A stretch of DNA of 64,000 nt from Streptomyces sp. NBC_01214 (GTDB lineage: Bacteria > Actinomycetota > Actinomycetes > Streptomycetales > Streptomycetaceae): positions 1,981,001-2,045,000 of the forward strand of contig NZ_JAPEOS010000002.1 of assembly GCF_026340975.1 (NCBI RefSeq). Reading direction: 5' to 3'. Of the stretch, positions 26,801 to 34,805 are shown piece by piece. Under the pieces are notes generated by a model, which did not search any database, was not told the origin of the DNA, and was given only the letters and a program-made list of their open reading frames with translations. The translations under genes and the position numbers were made by a program. Within the stretch, counting starts at the first letter, position 1; each line of letters starts with the position of its first letter.

Positions 26801-29800
26801 AGGCACGTCCGGGATCGTGATCTTGGTTCCGGTCGGCCGGTACTCACTGTCGTAGGCGGTGACCTCGCTGGTGTAAGCCACCAGGCCCTCGTAGCGCGTG
26901 GACGCGACGGGCAGTCCCTTGGCACCGGTCAACGTGTCGTACGTCCAGGAAGCGACCACGGGGCCGTCCGGGGCGTCGTCGCGCATCTGGGTGGTACGGC
27001 CGAGCGCGTCGTACGTCGTGTACTGCGTCCGCCCGGAAGAATCCGTGGCGGACACCTTCCGGTCGAGGTTGTCGTACGTGAATGCCGTGGCGCCCATGTC
27101 GGGGTCGCCCGACGAGGTCATACGGCCGCGGGCGTCGTAGGTGTACGTCCACTTGTTGCCGACCGGGTCGGTCACCTTGGCCAGCTTGCCGCGCACGTCG
27201 TACGCGTAGGTCGTGTCCTTCCACGTGGTGAGGTCGGTCGCCGTGTAGTGCTGGATCAGCGAGGTCCGGCCCGACGTGTCGGTCCAGGTCTTGACCGCAC
27301 GGCTGCCCGAGAGCGGCGCCTGACCATCGGCCGACATGCCGGTACGGGTCAGCGTCCAGTCGCCCTCGTACCTGCTGGTGCTGGAGTGCTGTGCCACATC
27401 CGCGTACAGCGTGGTGGCGCGCACGGGGCGGCCGAGGCCGTCGTATGCCGTCTTCGTCGAGTTCGGAACGTGGAAGACGCTCTCCGGGACGAAGATCTTT
27501 CCGCTGGGGCGGCCCTCGGCGTAGTAGCCGTTGTTGGTCTGCCGGACGGTGCCGTTCGCGTTGTAGAGGGTGTCCGTGATCAGACGGCCGCCGCCCAGGG
27601 CGTCCGCCTGGGTCTGGCGCGGCCGCAGCTGGCCGTCGTAGATCGCGATGGACGTGGCGTAGCTGCCGTTGTCCCGGAGGGTCTTGCTGGTGACGACCGG
27701 GGGCTCGTGCTCCGAGATCTGGTACTCGAAGGTCTGGGACGCCGGGTCGGTGGTCTTCTGCGACGGCGTCCAGACGGCCTTGGAGCGACCCAGGTTGTCG
27801 TAAGCCTGGCTGAACTTGCGGTTGTTGGTGTCGATGTCCTCAAGGACGGTGCCACGGCCCGGGTCGGTCTTGACGACGCGCGTGTGCCCGAGAGGGTTCG
27901 TCGTCTTCGTGCTGAAGGGGACGCCGGTGGCGGGCGTGAACACGGTGGAGGTGGGGTTGCCGGCCGGGTCGTGGACCTTGACGGTCCGGCCCAGTGCGTC
28001 GTACTCGGTCTTCGCGGTGGTGACCCAACCGGTGCCCGCCGCGTCGTTGCTGTCCACCTGGAAGGGCAGCCCCTTGACCGGAGCGGTTCCGAAAGCATTG
28101 AGCGCGTCGTACGACGTGCGCAGGTCGGAGAGCATCGCGGCGGTGCCGGCCTGGGCGCAGGCGCCCGTGGTGGCCCGTACCCGCTGGGGCAGGCCGATCA
28201 GGTGCTTCGCCGGGTTGTGCACGTACGTCGTCACCGTGCAGATCTGGTCGGCGATGACCGAGCTGCCGCTGCCGTCCTCGGCGCGCGATTCGGTCTGGGC
28301 CGACTCCAGGAGACCGTAGGTGGACTCGAACGTGTTCTGGGAGCGCCCCACGCGGAAGCGGCCGCCGCTGATCGACTGGATCGTGTCCGTGCGCGAGTCG
28401 TTGACCCGGTAGGCCTCGAGAGGGGTGGTTCCGTCCCGGGGCCGTGTCGCGGTCTTCTGGCTCGAGGGCCAGGTGAGGACGCGCTTGTCGACGCTGCCGC
28501 CGGCCTGGGTGTAGGTGATCACCTCGGCGGTTCGGCCCTGGTAGTGGGTCAGGTCCTCACCCAGGGTCTCCTTGCCCGTGGAGTCCTTGATCGTGACCTT
28601 CGGCCGTCCCGCGTCACCGGACATGCCGCGGAAGAAGTAGGTGCGGGTCTGGGATTCGACCGTCGCATCGCTCTTGCCGGCGTTCGCCGTCACGCCGCCC
28701 TTGGTGACGACGGACGCGTAGCCGCGCCACTGTCCGTACGTGCGCAGTTCGGGCTTGGTGAACTCGTCGGTGTCCTTGGCCCAGGCCGCGCCGCCCTCGT
28801 AGGTGTAGCTGGTGGTGACGTCGGGCTGGCGGGCGACGCGGTCCTTCTCGACCACGCGCTCGACGACGTACTTGTTGAACCAGGCCAGCGGGGGCTTCTC
28901 GAGATCACTGTCGGGTGACCAGTGGACCGGGAAGCAGCGGGTGGTGTTCTCCTCCGGCTTCGGGTGCGTGGTGCCGACAGCGCAGGGGGCGGAGTAGTCG
29001 ACGTAGATCTCGTTGCCGGTCTCCGTGCGGATGGTTTCCACGCGGAGGCGGTCGAAGTCCGGGGTGGCGTCGCCCGGACCCGTGGCGACCCGGTTGGGCA
29101 TGTCCTGGACGTTCGCGAGGAAGGAAACCGGCGGGAGCGAGGTGCTCTCCTGGTTGCCGTTGGTGTCCTTGGTGGTGCCGTAGCCGGTGCGGGTGATCGA
29201 CTCGAGCCACAGCGGCGGGTGGGTGTCGGTGCGCTGCTTGGGGAAGGACTGGGTCAGGTTCCAGCGGTCGACGAGCGAGAGGGCCGTGGCGCCGTCGGTG
29301 CGCTGGCCGTACGTGGTGACGGCGGTCAGGCGCTTGCGCGTCCAGAAGCTCGGCGAGGTACTGAAGCAGTCCTTCGCGTCGGCCTTGCAGTGCAGGGACG
29401 ACGGGGTGTCCCACCAGGCCTGCTTGTCACCGTAGTTCTTCGACTCGAACTCGGTGTCCGTGCACTTGGCCGAACCCTCCTTGATGCACCGTTCGTTGAC
29501 GGTGAACTCCACCTTGCCGGCCGGAGCGCCGGAGAGGTTGGTGGAGCGCAGGCCGTAGGTGATCTGGCTGGGGTAGCCGCCGCGGGTGTAGGGGACCTTC
29601 GCCTGGAACTTCTCGTTCTTGGCGTAGTGGTTGGTCTCCTTCTTCCAGTCGATGACCATCGCGTTGCCGTGGAGGTCCTCGACGTAGTCGAGGTTCCAGC
29701 GCCAGCCCTGGTTGCAGGAGGAGTCGGCGAAGGCAGCTTGGTAGCACGGCTCGCCGGGGTGATTGCCGAACACCGGGACGGTGAAGACCGAGTCGGTCAC

Positions 29801-31159
29801 GGCCCGGGTACCGGCGCCGTCGACGTCGTGGCGACCGAAGTGGTAGCGGACGCCGTCACGGGTGGTGACGACCCAGTACTCGCCGTCCTTCGCGCCGTTG
29901 GCGACGTTCGCGTCGGTCACGCGCTCGATCTTGGAGCCGTCGTCCCCGGCGGGGACCCACTGGCCCGAGGCGGCGTCACGGACGAGCTCGGTGCTGCTAC
30001 CGCCGAGCGACATCACCATGTTGTCGCCGGCCCAGCACAGGTCGTTCTTCTTCTTGTCCGTGGAGTTGTCGTTGTTCGGCTTGCCGGGCGTGGCCTTGAG
30101 GTCATCCGAACAGGTGCGGTACCGGCGCTCGATGAAGCCGGGGTGGTAGTCCCAGCCGTCGCCGATCCAGGAGGCCTGGCTGTTCGCGACGGACGTCTTC
30201 CCGTCCACGGACTGCGAGGAGTACGTGAACGCGAGCTTCGGCACGGGCCCGGCCGCAGGGGCGGGTGTGCCCAGCGGGTAGGTCCACGAGAAGTCACCGC
30301 TGTTGCCGCCGGCCGACCAGCTGCCGGAGGGAGCGAGGGGGGTGGCGCTGTAGGTTCCGCCGGGGCCCGAACCGGAGTCGGAGGCGGCCAGGACCATCGG
30401 GCCGCCTCCGCCGACGGCCATGGTGCGCATGCCCTGGCCCGGCGCGGTCGCCGGGTCGACGGTCGCACGGACCGTGCCCGTCGCCGGGTCGTTCGTGCTC
30501 GGGACGGCCTTCGCCGTGTTGCACTCGGGCAGCGAGGGGGTGGTCAGGAAGCACTGCGGGAGCATCTTCAGCTCCAGGCGCGTCGACCACTCGGTGCCGT
30601 ACAGATCCTTGAACTGCTTGTAGTCGAGCTGCACGTCGACCGGGGTCGAGCCTTCGGCCGGAGGCGTGACCTTGATGAGAGCGCCGTCGATGTTCGCGGC
30701 TTCGGTCACCGCGCGGGCCTCGACCGCCACCGACCACGTGCCCGACGGGGCCGGAGGGGTCGGGTTGGTCTCCGTCGGCGAGGCCTTGCCGATGCTGATC
30801 GGCAGGGATCCTGCCTGGATCAGCTGGTCGCCGGCGAGAGCGACGTTCGCCGTACCGGCGCTGGGCGGAGTGACCTTCGACGGTTCGTACTCGGCCGGAG
30901 GCTGGACCGGTGCTCCGGACCAGCCCTCCAGCTTTGCGGCCTCGACCTTGTCGAGCTTGGCCTTGAGGTCCTCCTGGAGGCCCGGTAGCTGCACTCCGGC
31001 GCGGTCACCCGGTGGTGCGGCCCAGGCTTGAGTGGGTAGAAGAGATGCAACCAGCATCACGGAGACCGTGATGCTGGTGCGCCCGGCAAGGCCCATGCGT
31101 CTCGCGCGGGCCTTCCTGATTCCGGGCAGGCGAAGACTGTCGGCCGACAACGGCGACAT
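23804..31159 (-). CDS. Secreted RHS-repeat polymorphic toxin with ricin and Hint domains
   Basis: 2451 residues. Order: signal peptide (about 1-47, ending TQAWAAPP); N-terminal beta-sandwich and SpvB-like regions; many YD repeats (YDALGRTVKV, YDNLGRSKAV, YDARGRMTSS); a ricin-type beta-trefoil inserted at about 1735-1855 with QQWKL and QQWSF motifs; the RHS core end with SDPYGNVRG, GAREYDQSTGRFMSVDP and NPVSNWDPSGEQ (about 1920-2035); a linker; a Hint self-cleaving domain (about 2216-2363) opening with CPNSFVAGTEVLLADGS and closing with LHTYYVLAGAEPVLVHN; and an 88-residue C-terminal tip of lower GC. The RHS shell normally encloses the toxin, and Hint cleavage is thought to release it. I do not recognise the tip. 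ATG at 31159 follows GGGGGG. Divergent from an FG-GAP protein and followed by a probable immunity gene. Confidence 0.92.
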   Translation of the reverse strand: MSPLSADSLRLPGIRKARARRMGLAGRTSITVSVMLVASLLPTQAWAAPPGDRAGVQLPGLQEDLKAKLDKVEAAKLEGWSGAPVQPPAEYEPSKVTPPSAGTANVALAGDQLIQAGSLPISIGKASPTETNPTPPAPSGTWSVAVEARAVTEAANIDGALIKVTPPAEGSTPVDVQLDYKQFKDLYGTEWSTRLELKMLPQCFLTTPSLPECNTAKAVPSTNDPATGTVRATVDPATAPGQGMRTMAVGGGGPMVLAASDSGSGPGGTYSATPLAPSGSWSAGGNSGDFSWTYPLGTPAPAAGPVPKLAFTYSSQSVDGKTSVANSQASWIGDGWDYHPGFIERRYRTCSDDLKATPGKPNNDNSTDKKKNDLCWAGDNMVMSLGGSSTELVRDAASGQWVPAGDDGSKIERVTDANVANGAKDGEYWVVTTRDGVRYHFGRHDVDGAGTRAVTDSVFTVPVFGNHPGEPCYQAAFADSSCNQGWRWNLDYVEDLHGNAMVIDWKKETNHYAKNEKFQAKVPYTRGGYPSQITYGLRSTNLSGAPAGKVEFTVNERCIKEGSAKCTDTEFESKNYGDKQAWWDTPSSLHCKADAKDCFSTSPSFWTRKRLTAVTTYGQRTDGATALSLVDRWNLTQSFPKQRTDTHPPLWLESITRTGYGTTKDTNGNQESTSLPPVSFLANVQDMPNRVATGPGDATPDFDRLRVETIRTETGNEIYVDYSAPCAVGTTHPKPEENTTRCFPVHWSPDSDLEKPPLAWFNKYVVERVVEKDRVARQPDVTTSYTYEGGAAWAKDTDEFTKPELRTYGQWRGYASVVTKGGVTANAGKSDATVESQTRTYFFRGMSGDAGRPKVTIKDSTGKETLGEDLTHYQGRTAEVITYTQAGGSVDKRVLTWPSSQKTATRPRDGTTPLEAYRVNDSRTDTIQSISGGRFRVGRSQNTFESTYGLLESAQTESRAEDGSGSSVIADQICTVTTYVHNPAKHLIGLPQRVRATTGACAQAGTAAMLSDLRTSYDALNAFGTAPVKGLPFQVDSNDAAGTGWVTTAKTEYDALGRTVKVHDPAGNPTSTVFTPATGVPFSTKTTNPLGHTRVVKTDPGRGTVLEDIDTNNRKFSQAYDNLGRSKAVWTPSQKTTDPASQTFEYQISEHEPPVVTSKTLRDNGSYATSIAIYDGQLRPRQTQADALGGGRLITDTLYNANGTVRQTNNGYYAEGRPSGKIFVPESVFHVPNSTKTAYDGLGRPVRATTLYADVAQHSSTSRYEGDWTLTRTGMSADGQAPLSGSRAVKTWTDTSGRTSLIQHYTATDLTTWKDTTYAYDVRGKLAKVTDPVGNKWTYTYDARGRMTSSGDPDMGATAFTYDNLDRKVSATDSSGRTQYTTYDALGRTTQMRDDAPDGPVVASWTYDTLTGAKGLPVASTRYEGLVAYTSEVTAYDSEYRPTGTKITIPDVPATKGLAGTYAYSTTYTPRGQVQSTTLPATPGGLAAEKLITRYDADGMAKTISGLSWYTADVVYSPYGEVLRTASGNAPNRVWTTNIHNRNTGRVEQSISDRETASPNRVSALSYTYDTVGNPTSITDTQAGGRVDRQCFAYDAVGQLTKAWTGKTAACAGPSLNDVTAGPDGDGYWQEYQFDKIGNRTKLIDHDLTNPALDDETKYTYGVQVGGNASLPPVTIQPHALSKAEKTTKTAASTVNSLSTYEYDASGNTKSRRIDGDTQALTWDRRNKLSSASSPGIGAVAVTGMAGKCIDVADGSSADGTAVQLYPCNTTAAQQWKLSGDTVRALGKCLTAQGGDAVLATCDGSAKQKFTYRPADKTLYNPAANACVTVPNDNPVDGNDLDIYTCVAGAVAQQWSFENTTTYIYDAGGNRLIEESGNSRTLYLADAEITVNKAGQAIDAVRYYGGPGGVTTTRRTGSKATGHKLNVLLSDHHNTATTSVEQAAGQKVYRRKSDPYGNVRGAVPADWPGDRSFLGTGVDDSSTSLTHIGAREYDQSTGRFMSVDPVLDITDPLQMNGYTYSNGNPVSNWDPSGEQLEECMSGMYVCGNRGTQPISKGRNYDRIVSENIAAMEQAKVRRLYAEQYGSAKVGQAQQSYDRAVELYTSGQKYVRNTSNTSKEELRKIQVKYDPSSGSVTKQVAYKMYMYGASIEDIEYFSEHYCDFLTCNGPVEAALTGNNVDTPLYEPNLSERIGREIAAGFAYLASGGGKPNTRSCPNSFVAGTEVLLADGSTKPIEELEPNDLVLATDPESDETAGKAVTATIRTEDDKSYVDIGVLTADEVRTITATGHHLFWSESEQAWLTADALKPGMTLRTDEDGEVSVASTRNYQAIKVTYNLTVADLHTYYVLAGAEPVLVHNENSEPSAADKKFARGVNLPANSPAVMNRNMSVSDFISKYRKGGVRQQLGSDYLGMTVGDALKAAKADGDSQARKMIIDKRFDIDSNYKGKIC

Positions 31160-31523
31160 GTGAACCCCCCACGATCTGCCACCGCGTCAAAGGCGCGCGT
31201 GTGACAGGAAACTGACTAGTAGCCACGTGATTCTGTGGTCCGGCGTGGCCTAAAAGCCACCTCGAGCTTGCCCGTGTGGCGTTAATCACCTGACGGTCCG
31301 TATACCTTGGGGCAATTCACCCGAACTGGCTGTATCTGGTGGTCAGTTGGGGTGAGGTGCGGGGTGACGATCGGCGTCGTATGGCTCATGCTCAGCTCGC
31401 GCGTTCATCGCGTGACGGCCGAGCGGGGGAGCGGACCCCGAGCCTCTTGGGCCGATGGCCGAAAAACGAGCAAGTACCGAGGGCTGCCGAAGCATGCGCC
31501 CGCGGGGGGAGAGAACAGAAGAG
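31160..31523. promoter_or_regulatory. Divergent promoter region of the RHS and FG-GAP genes
   Basis: This 364-bp gap separates the two large exported proteins and is AT-richer than its flanks (for example 31200-31340). Both promoters must lie here. Apart from short AT-rich candidates such as TATACC near 31300 I cannot assign promoter boxes, and no further gene is visible. Confidence 0.5.
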
Positions 31524-34500
31524 ATGGCTGTCAGCGAATCCGTGGACTCCAGTCCGCCAACAGACGTGACAGAAGGACCACCTGCTGCTTTGGAGCGTCG
31601 CTGGTATCGGCGCCGCAGGGCCTTGGGGGGTTTGGCTGCCCTGCTCGCGGTGGCCGTCGCCGTGCCCGTGGGCGTGCAGCTGGGTGGGGGCGAGAAGCCG
31701 AAGGAGAAGGCATCCGGCGGGGCGAGTGGTCCGGTGGCGGCGCCGCAGGCGCGGAAGCTGGCCGCCGAGACGGGCAAGGACGTCGAGGTGACGGCCGAGC
31801 GGAGCGCGAACGCGACGACGTGGGCGCAGCCGGACGGCCTGTTCAAAAAGCACATCTCCAGCTCGGCCGTCCGGGCCAGGGTGGGCGATCAGTGGAAGGC
31901 GATCGACACCGATCTACAGCAAGTTGAGGGCGGGTTCGCCGCGAAGGCGGTGAACGGGGCTGTCGTCTTCAGCGCGGGGACACCAGGTGCCGAGCGGTCT
32001 TCGCGTGGTGCGGTGCGCTCCGCGTTGACCGTGGATGTGCCGGGTCAGGTGTGGACCGAGCTGGTGCGCCTGAATGTCGACGGGCATGACATGTCGGTGA
32101 GTTGGCCGGGCGTGTTGCCGGCGCCGGTGATCGACGGTCCGCGAGCCTTGTACGAGAATGTGCGTCCCGGCATAGATTTGCTGATGACAGCTCAAGACGG
32201 CGGCTATTCGCACCTGTTGGTGGTGAAGGACAAGCAGGCGGCCGCGGATCCGCTGCTGGCTGAGATCAATTACCGTCTCGCTTCACCCGATCTCCAGTTC
32301 CAGCTCGATGCCGAGTCCGGTTCTCTCAGTGCCCGGGACGCGAAGGGCGAAGAAGTCGCGGGCTCGCCGTCGCCCTTGATGTGGGATTCGTCGGGCAAGG
32401 TCGCCACGACCGATGACGTGCCCGCGTGGAAGGCCCCGGCCGCTGCGAAGCAGCACCCGACGCTGGGCCTGGCGGGCCTGGCCGGCGCCGAGCGCGCTCA
32501 CCTGTCGGTCGCCGCGGCCTCCCTCAAGGACGGCACCCTGTCCCTGAAGCCGGATGCCACATGGCTGAATGCCCCGGACACGGTGTATCCGGTGTTCGTC
32601 GACCCTTCCTTCAAGGGTCACAAGCATGCCTGGTCGCTGCTCTACAAGACGGCCGGTAATTCGAGTTTCTACAACGGCCAGAACTACAACGCGTCGGGCA
32701 CGAACGAGGCCCGTGTCGGATACGAATCGGATTCCGGCGGTACTTCCCGTTCGGTGTTCAATTTCTATTTCGGGTCCGAGCTGCACGGTGCGGGTATCCA
32801 GTCGGCGAGTGTTCGCGCCTTGCAGACGTATTCGTGGTCGTGCAGTGAGAAGGCCATGGACATCTACTCCACCCCGTTCGTGTCCTCGTCCTCGACGTGG
32901 AACAACACCACGGGCTGGTGGGGAAACAAGGTCGGCACCGAGATGGCCGGCTACGGCTACAACTCCTCCTGCCCCGACAACTGGGTCGCCCCCGACATCA
33001 AGGGTCTGGTCACCCAGGCCGCCGGCGCCAACTGGGGTGCGCTGTCACTGGGGTTCAAGGCGCCGAACGAGTCGGACTCCTACTACTGGAAGAAGCTCCT
33101 CGCCAACGGTGAGAGCGCCCCGTACATCGAGGTCGTCTACAACACCCGGCCCGACATCCCGGTCGCGTCGAACATGAACACCTCTCCGGGCGGCCCGTGC
33201 CTGACCAGCGGCACCGGAACCAGCATCGGCAAGACGGACGTGTCCTTCCAGGCCAAGGGCAGTGACCGGGACGGCAACCTCAAGCAGGTCCAGATCGAGG
33301 TCTGGGACGCCGAGTCCGGAACCAACATCGCCAACGAGTGGCTGTGGCCCAACAGCGACGGAGTGGTCACCAAATCCGTCCCGTGGGCCTCCTTCACCTC
33401 CGGCCGCAAGTACTTCTGGCTCTCACGGACCCAAGACTGGGACGGCTGGTGGTCCGCGGGCTCCGGCCCCGCCGACTCCGGCGGCGGCGGATGGTGCACC
33501 TTCACCGTCGACCACTCCGCGCCCGCCAACCCGGCGGTCAGCTCCGCACACTTCCCGCCGCCCGGCCCCGACGCCGCCGACTGGAGCATGAACCCGGCCT
33601 CCACCCCCGACCAGGTCATCGAGATCCGCGGCAACGGCACCGCGGCCGGCACCATCCGCGAGTACCAGTGGTCCCTGAACAAGCCGTCCTGGGAGAACAA
33701 GGCCGCCCCCACCAACGGTGACCTCGCCTCCATCAAGCTCCAAGTCGACACCGCCGGACCCAACGTCCTGTACGTCCGCACCGCCAACCACGCCGGGAAC
33801 GTCTCCGTCCCCACCGAATACCTCTTCTACGTCAGCCCCCGCACCGGCACCGACAAGCCCGGCGACGTCACCGGCGACCAGTTCCCCGACCTCCTGGCCA
33901 TCGACAAGGACGGCAACCTACGCACCTACGCCGGTGACCGCCAGGGCGACACCGACGCGTTCATCCCCGGCGCCGTCCAGGACGGCAAACCCGTCGCACC
34001 CGGCCACTTCAAGGACCCGGCCTCCACCGTCCCGGCCCTGATCGGGCATGCCACCGACTGGCACCCGGGCGACGGCATCACCGACATGATCGCCCGGATG
34101 CCCGACGGCAAGCTGTACATCTACCCCGGCACCGGCACCGGCCAGTTCGACGCCGGCCGCCGCATCGAGATGCAGCTCCCCGCGTCCGCACCCGACCCGG
34201 CGACCTTCCGGCAGATCGTCGTCTCCGAGGACGTCGACGGCGACGGCCTGCCCGACCTGTTCGCACTGGACGCCGACGGCTTCTGGGCATTCTCCGGCTA
34301 CACCGGATCCAGCTTCGCCTCCTACCGCAAGATGGCCACCGGCTGGGCCGCCCGCGACATCGTCGGCGTCCGCGACGTCTCCGGCGACAACATCCCCGAC
34401 CTCCTCTTCCGCGACAACGCCAACGCCAACCGCACCATGGCCCTGCGCAAGGGCAAGGCCGGCACCAACGCAGGCGCGGACCTGACCTCCCTGCAATACG

Positions 34501-34733
34501 CGGCGAACGCGGAAGGCGGCGTCGACTACACCTACGCCACGACCGCCTGGAGCCGCGCTGCCTGGCCCATGGTCCTGGGCACCGAGGACAACACCGGCGA
34601 CGGCATCCCCGACATCTGGGGTGTCGAGGCGGGCAGCGGCTGGCAGTACTACTTCAAGGGCGGCGCCACCACCTACGGAGAAGCCACCGGACGCGACGAG
34701 GACAACTGGAACACCTTCCTCACCATCGGCTGA
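31524..34733 (+). CDS. Exported DNRLRE / FG-GAP repeat protein
   Basis: About 1069 residues. An Arg-rich stretch then a hydrophobic helix (near residues 30-55 from this start) acts as a signal anchor. The middle holds a DNRLRE-type beta-sandwich (around 360-550: ARVGYESDSGGTSRSVFNF and YIEVVYNT), as in proteins companion to RHS toxins, then Ig-like modules. The C-terminal 270 residues are FG-GAP/VCBS repeats with calcium-type loops such as DVTGDQFPDLLAID, DVDGDGLPDLFALD and DVSGDNIPDLLF, forming a propeller. It is divergent from the RHS toxin and probably works at the cell surface with it. The frame opens at 31455; ATG at 31524 with a purine-rich upstream run is preferred. A strong terminator follows. 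Confidence 0.85.
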   Translation: MAVSESVDSSPPTDVTEGPPAALERRWYRRRRALGGLAALLAVAVAVPVGVQLGGGEKPKEKASGGASGPVAAPQARKLAAETGKDVEVTAERSANATTWAQPDGLFKKHISSSAVRARVGDQWKAIDTDLQQVEGGFAAKAVNGAVVFSAGTPGAERSSRGAVRSALTVDVPGQVWTELVRLNVDGHDMSVSWPGVLPAPVIDGPRALYENVRPGIDLLMTAQDGGYSHLLVVKDKQAAADPLLAEINYRLASPDLQFQLDAESGSLSARDAKGEEVAGSPSPLMWDSSGKVATTDDVPAWKAPAAAKQHPTLGLAGLAGAERAHLSVAAASLKDGTLSLKPDATWLNAPDTVYPVFVDPSFKGHKHAWSLLYKTAGNSSFYNGQNYNASGTNEARVGYESDSGGTSRSVFNFYFGSELHGAGIQSASVRALQTYSWSCSEKAMDIYSTPFVSSSSTWNNTTGWWGNKVGTEMAGYGYNSSCPDNWVAPDIKGLVTQAAGANWGALSLGFKAPNESDSYYWKKLLANGESAPYIEVVYNTRPDIPVASNMNTSPGGPCLTSGTGTSIGKTDVSFQAKGSDRDGNLKQVQIEVWDAESGTNIANEWLWPNSDGVVTKSVPWASFTSGRKYFWLSRTQDWDGWWSAGSGPADSGGGGWCTFTVDHSAPANPAVSSAHFPPPGPDAADWSMNPASTPDQVIEIRGNGTAAGTIREYQWSLNKPSWENKAAPTNGDLASIKLQVDTAGPNVLYVRTANHAGNVSVPTEYLFYVSPRTGTDKPGDVTGDQFPDLLAIDKDGNLRTYAGDRQGDTDAFIPGAVQDGKPVAPGHFKDPASTVPALIGHATDWHPGDGITDMIARMPDGKLYIYPGTGTGQFDAGRRIEMQLPASAPDPATFRQIVVSEDVDGDGLPDLFALDADGFWAFSGYTGSSFASYRKMATGWAARDIVGVRDVSGDNIPDLLFRDNANANRTMALRKGKAGTNAGADLTSLQYAANAEGGVDYTYATTAWSRAAWPMVLGTEDNTGDGIPDIWGVEAGSGWQYYFKGGATTYGEATGRDEDNWNTFLTIG

Positions 34734-34763
34734 CCAACGGCATCACCACCCGCGCACGACAGA

Positions 34764-34797
34764 GGCGCCCTCCCCGAACGACAACGGGGAGGGCGCC
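34764..34797. terminator. Hairpin terminator
   Basis: A perfect 13-bp stem, GGCGCCCTCCCCG with its complement, and an AACGACAA loop, between the convergent FG-GAP and ABC transporter genes. Confidence 0.9.
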
Positions 34798-34805
34798 CGG
34801 CCGTT

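Noticed and set aside
25118..30988. Very long plus-strand frames opposite the RHS toxin gene
   Set aside because: They are open only because of GC-rich codon bias on the other strand. Their translations are Val/Gly/Arg-rich with no domains, while the minus frame has clear RHS motifs.
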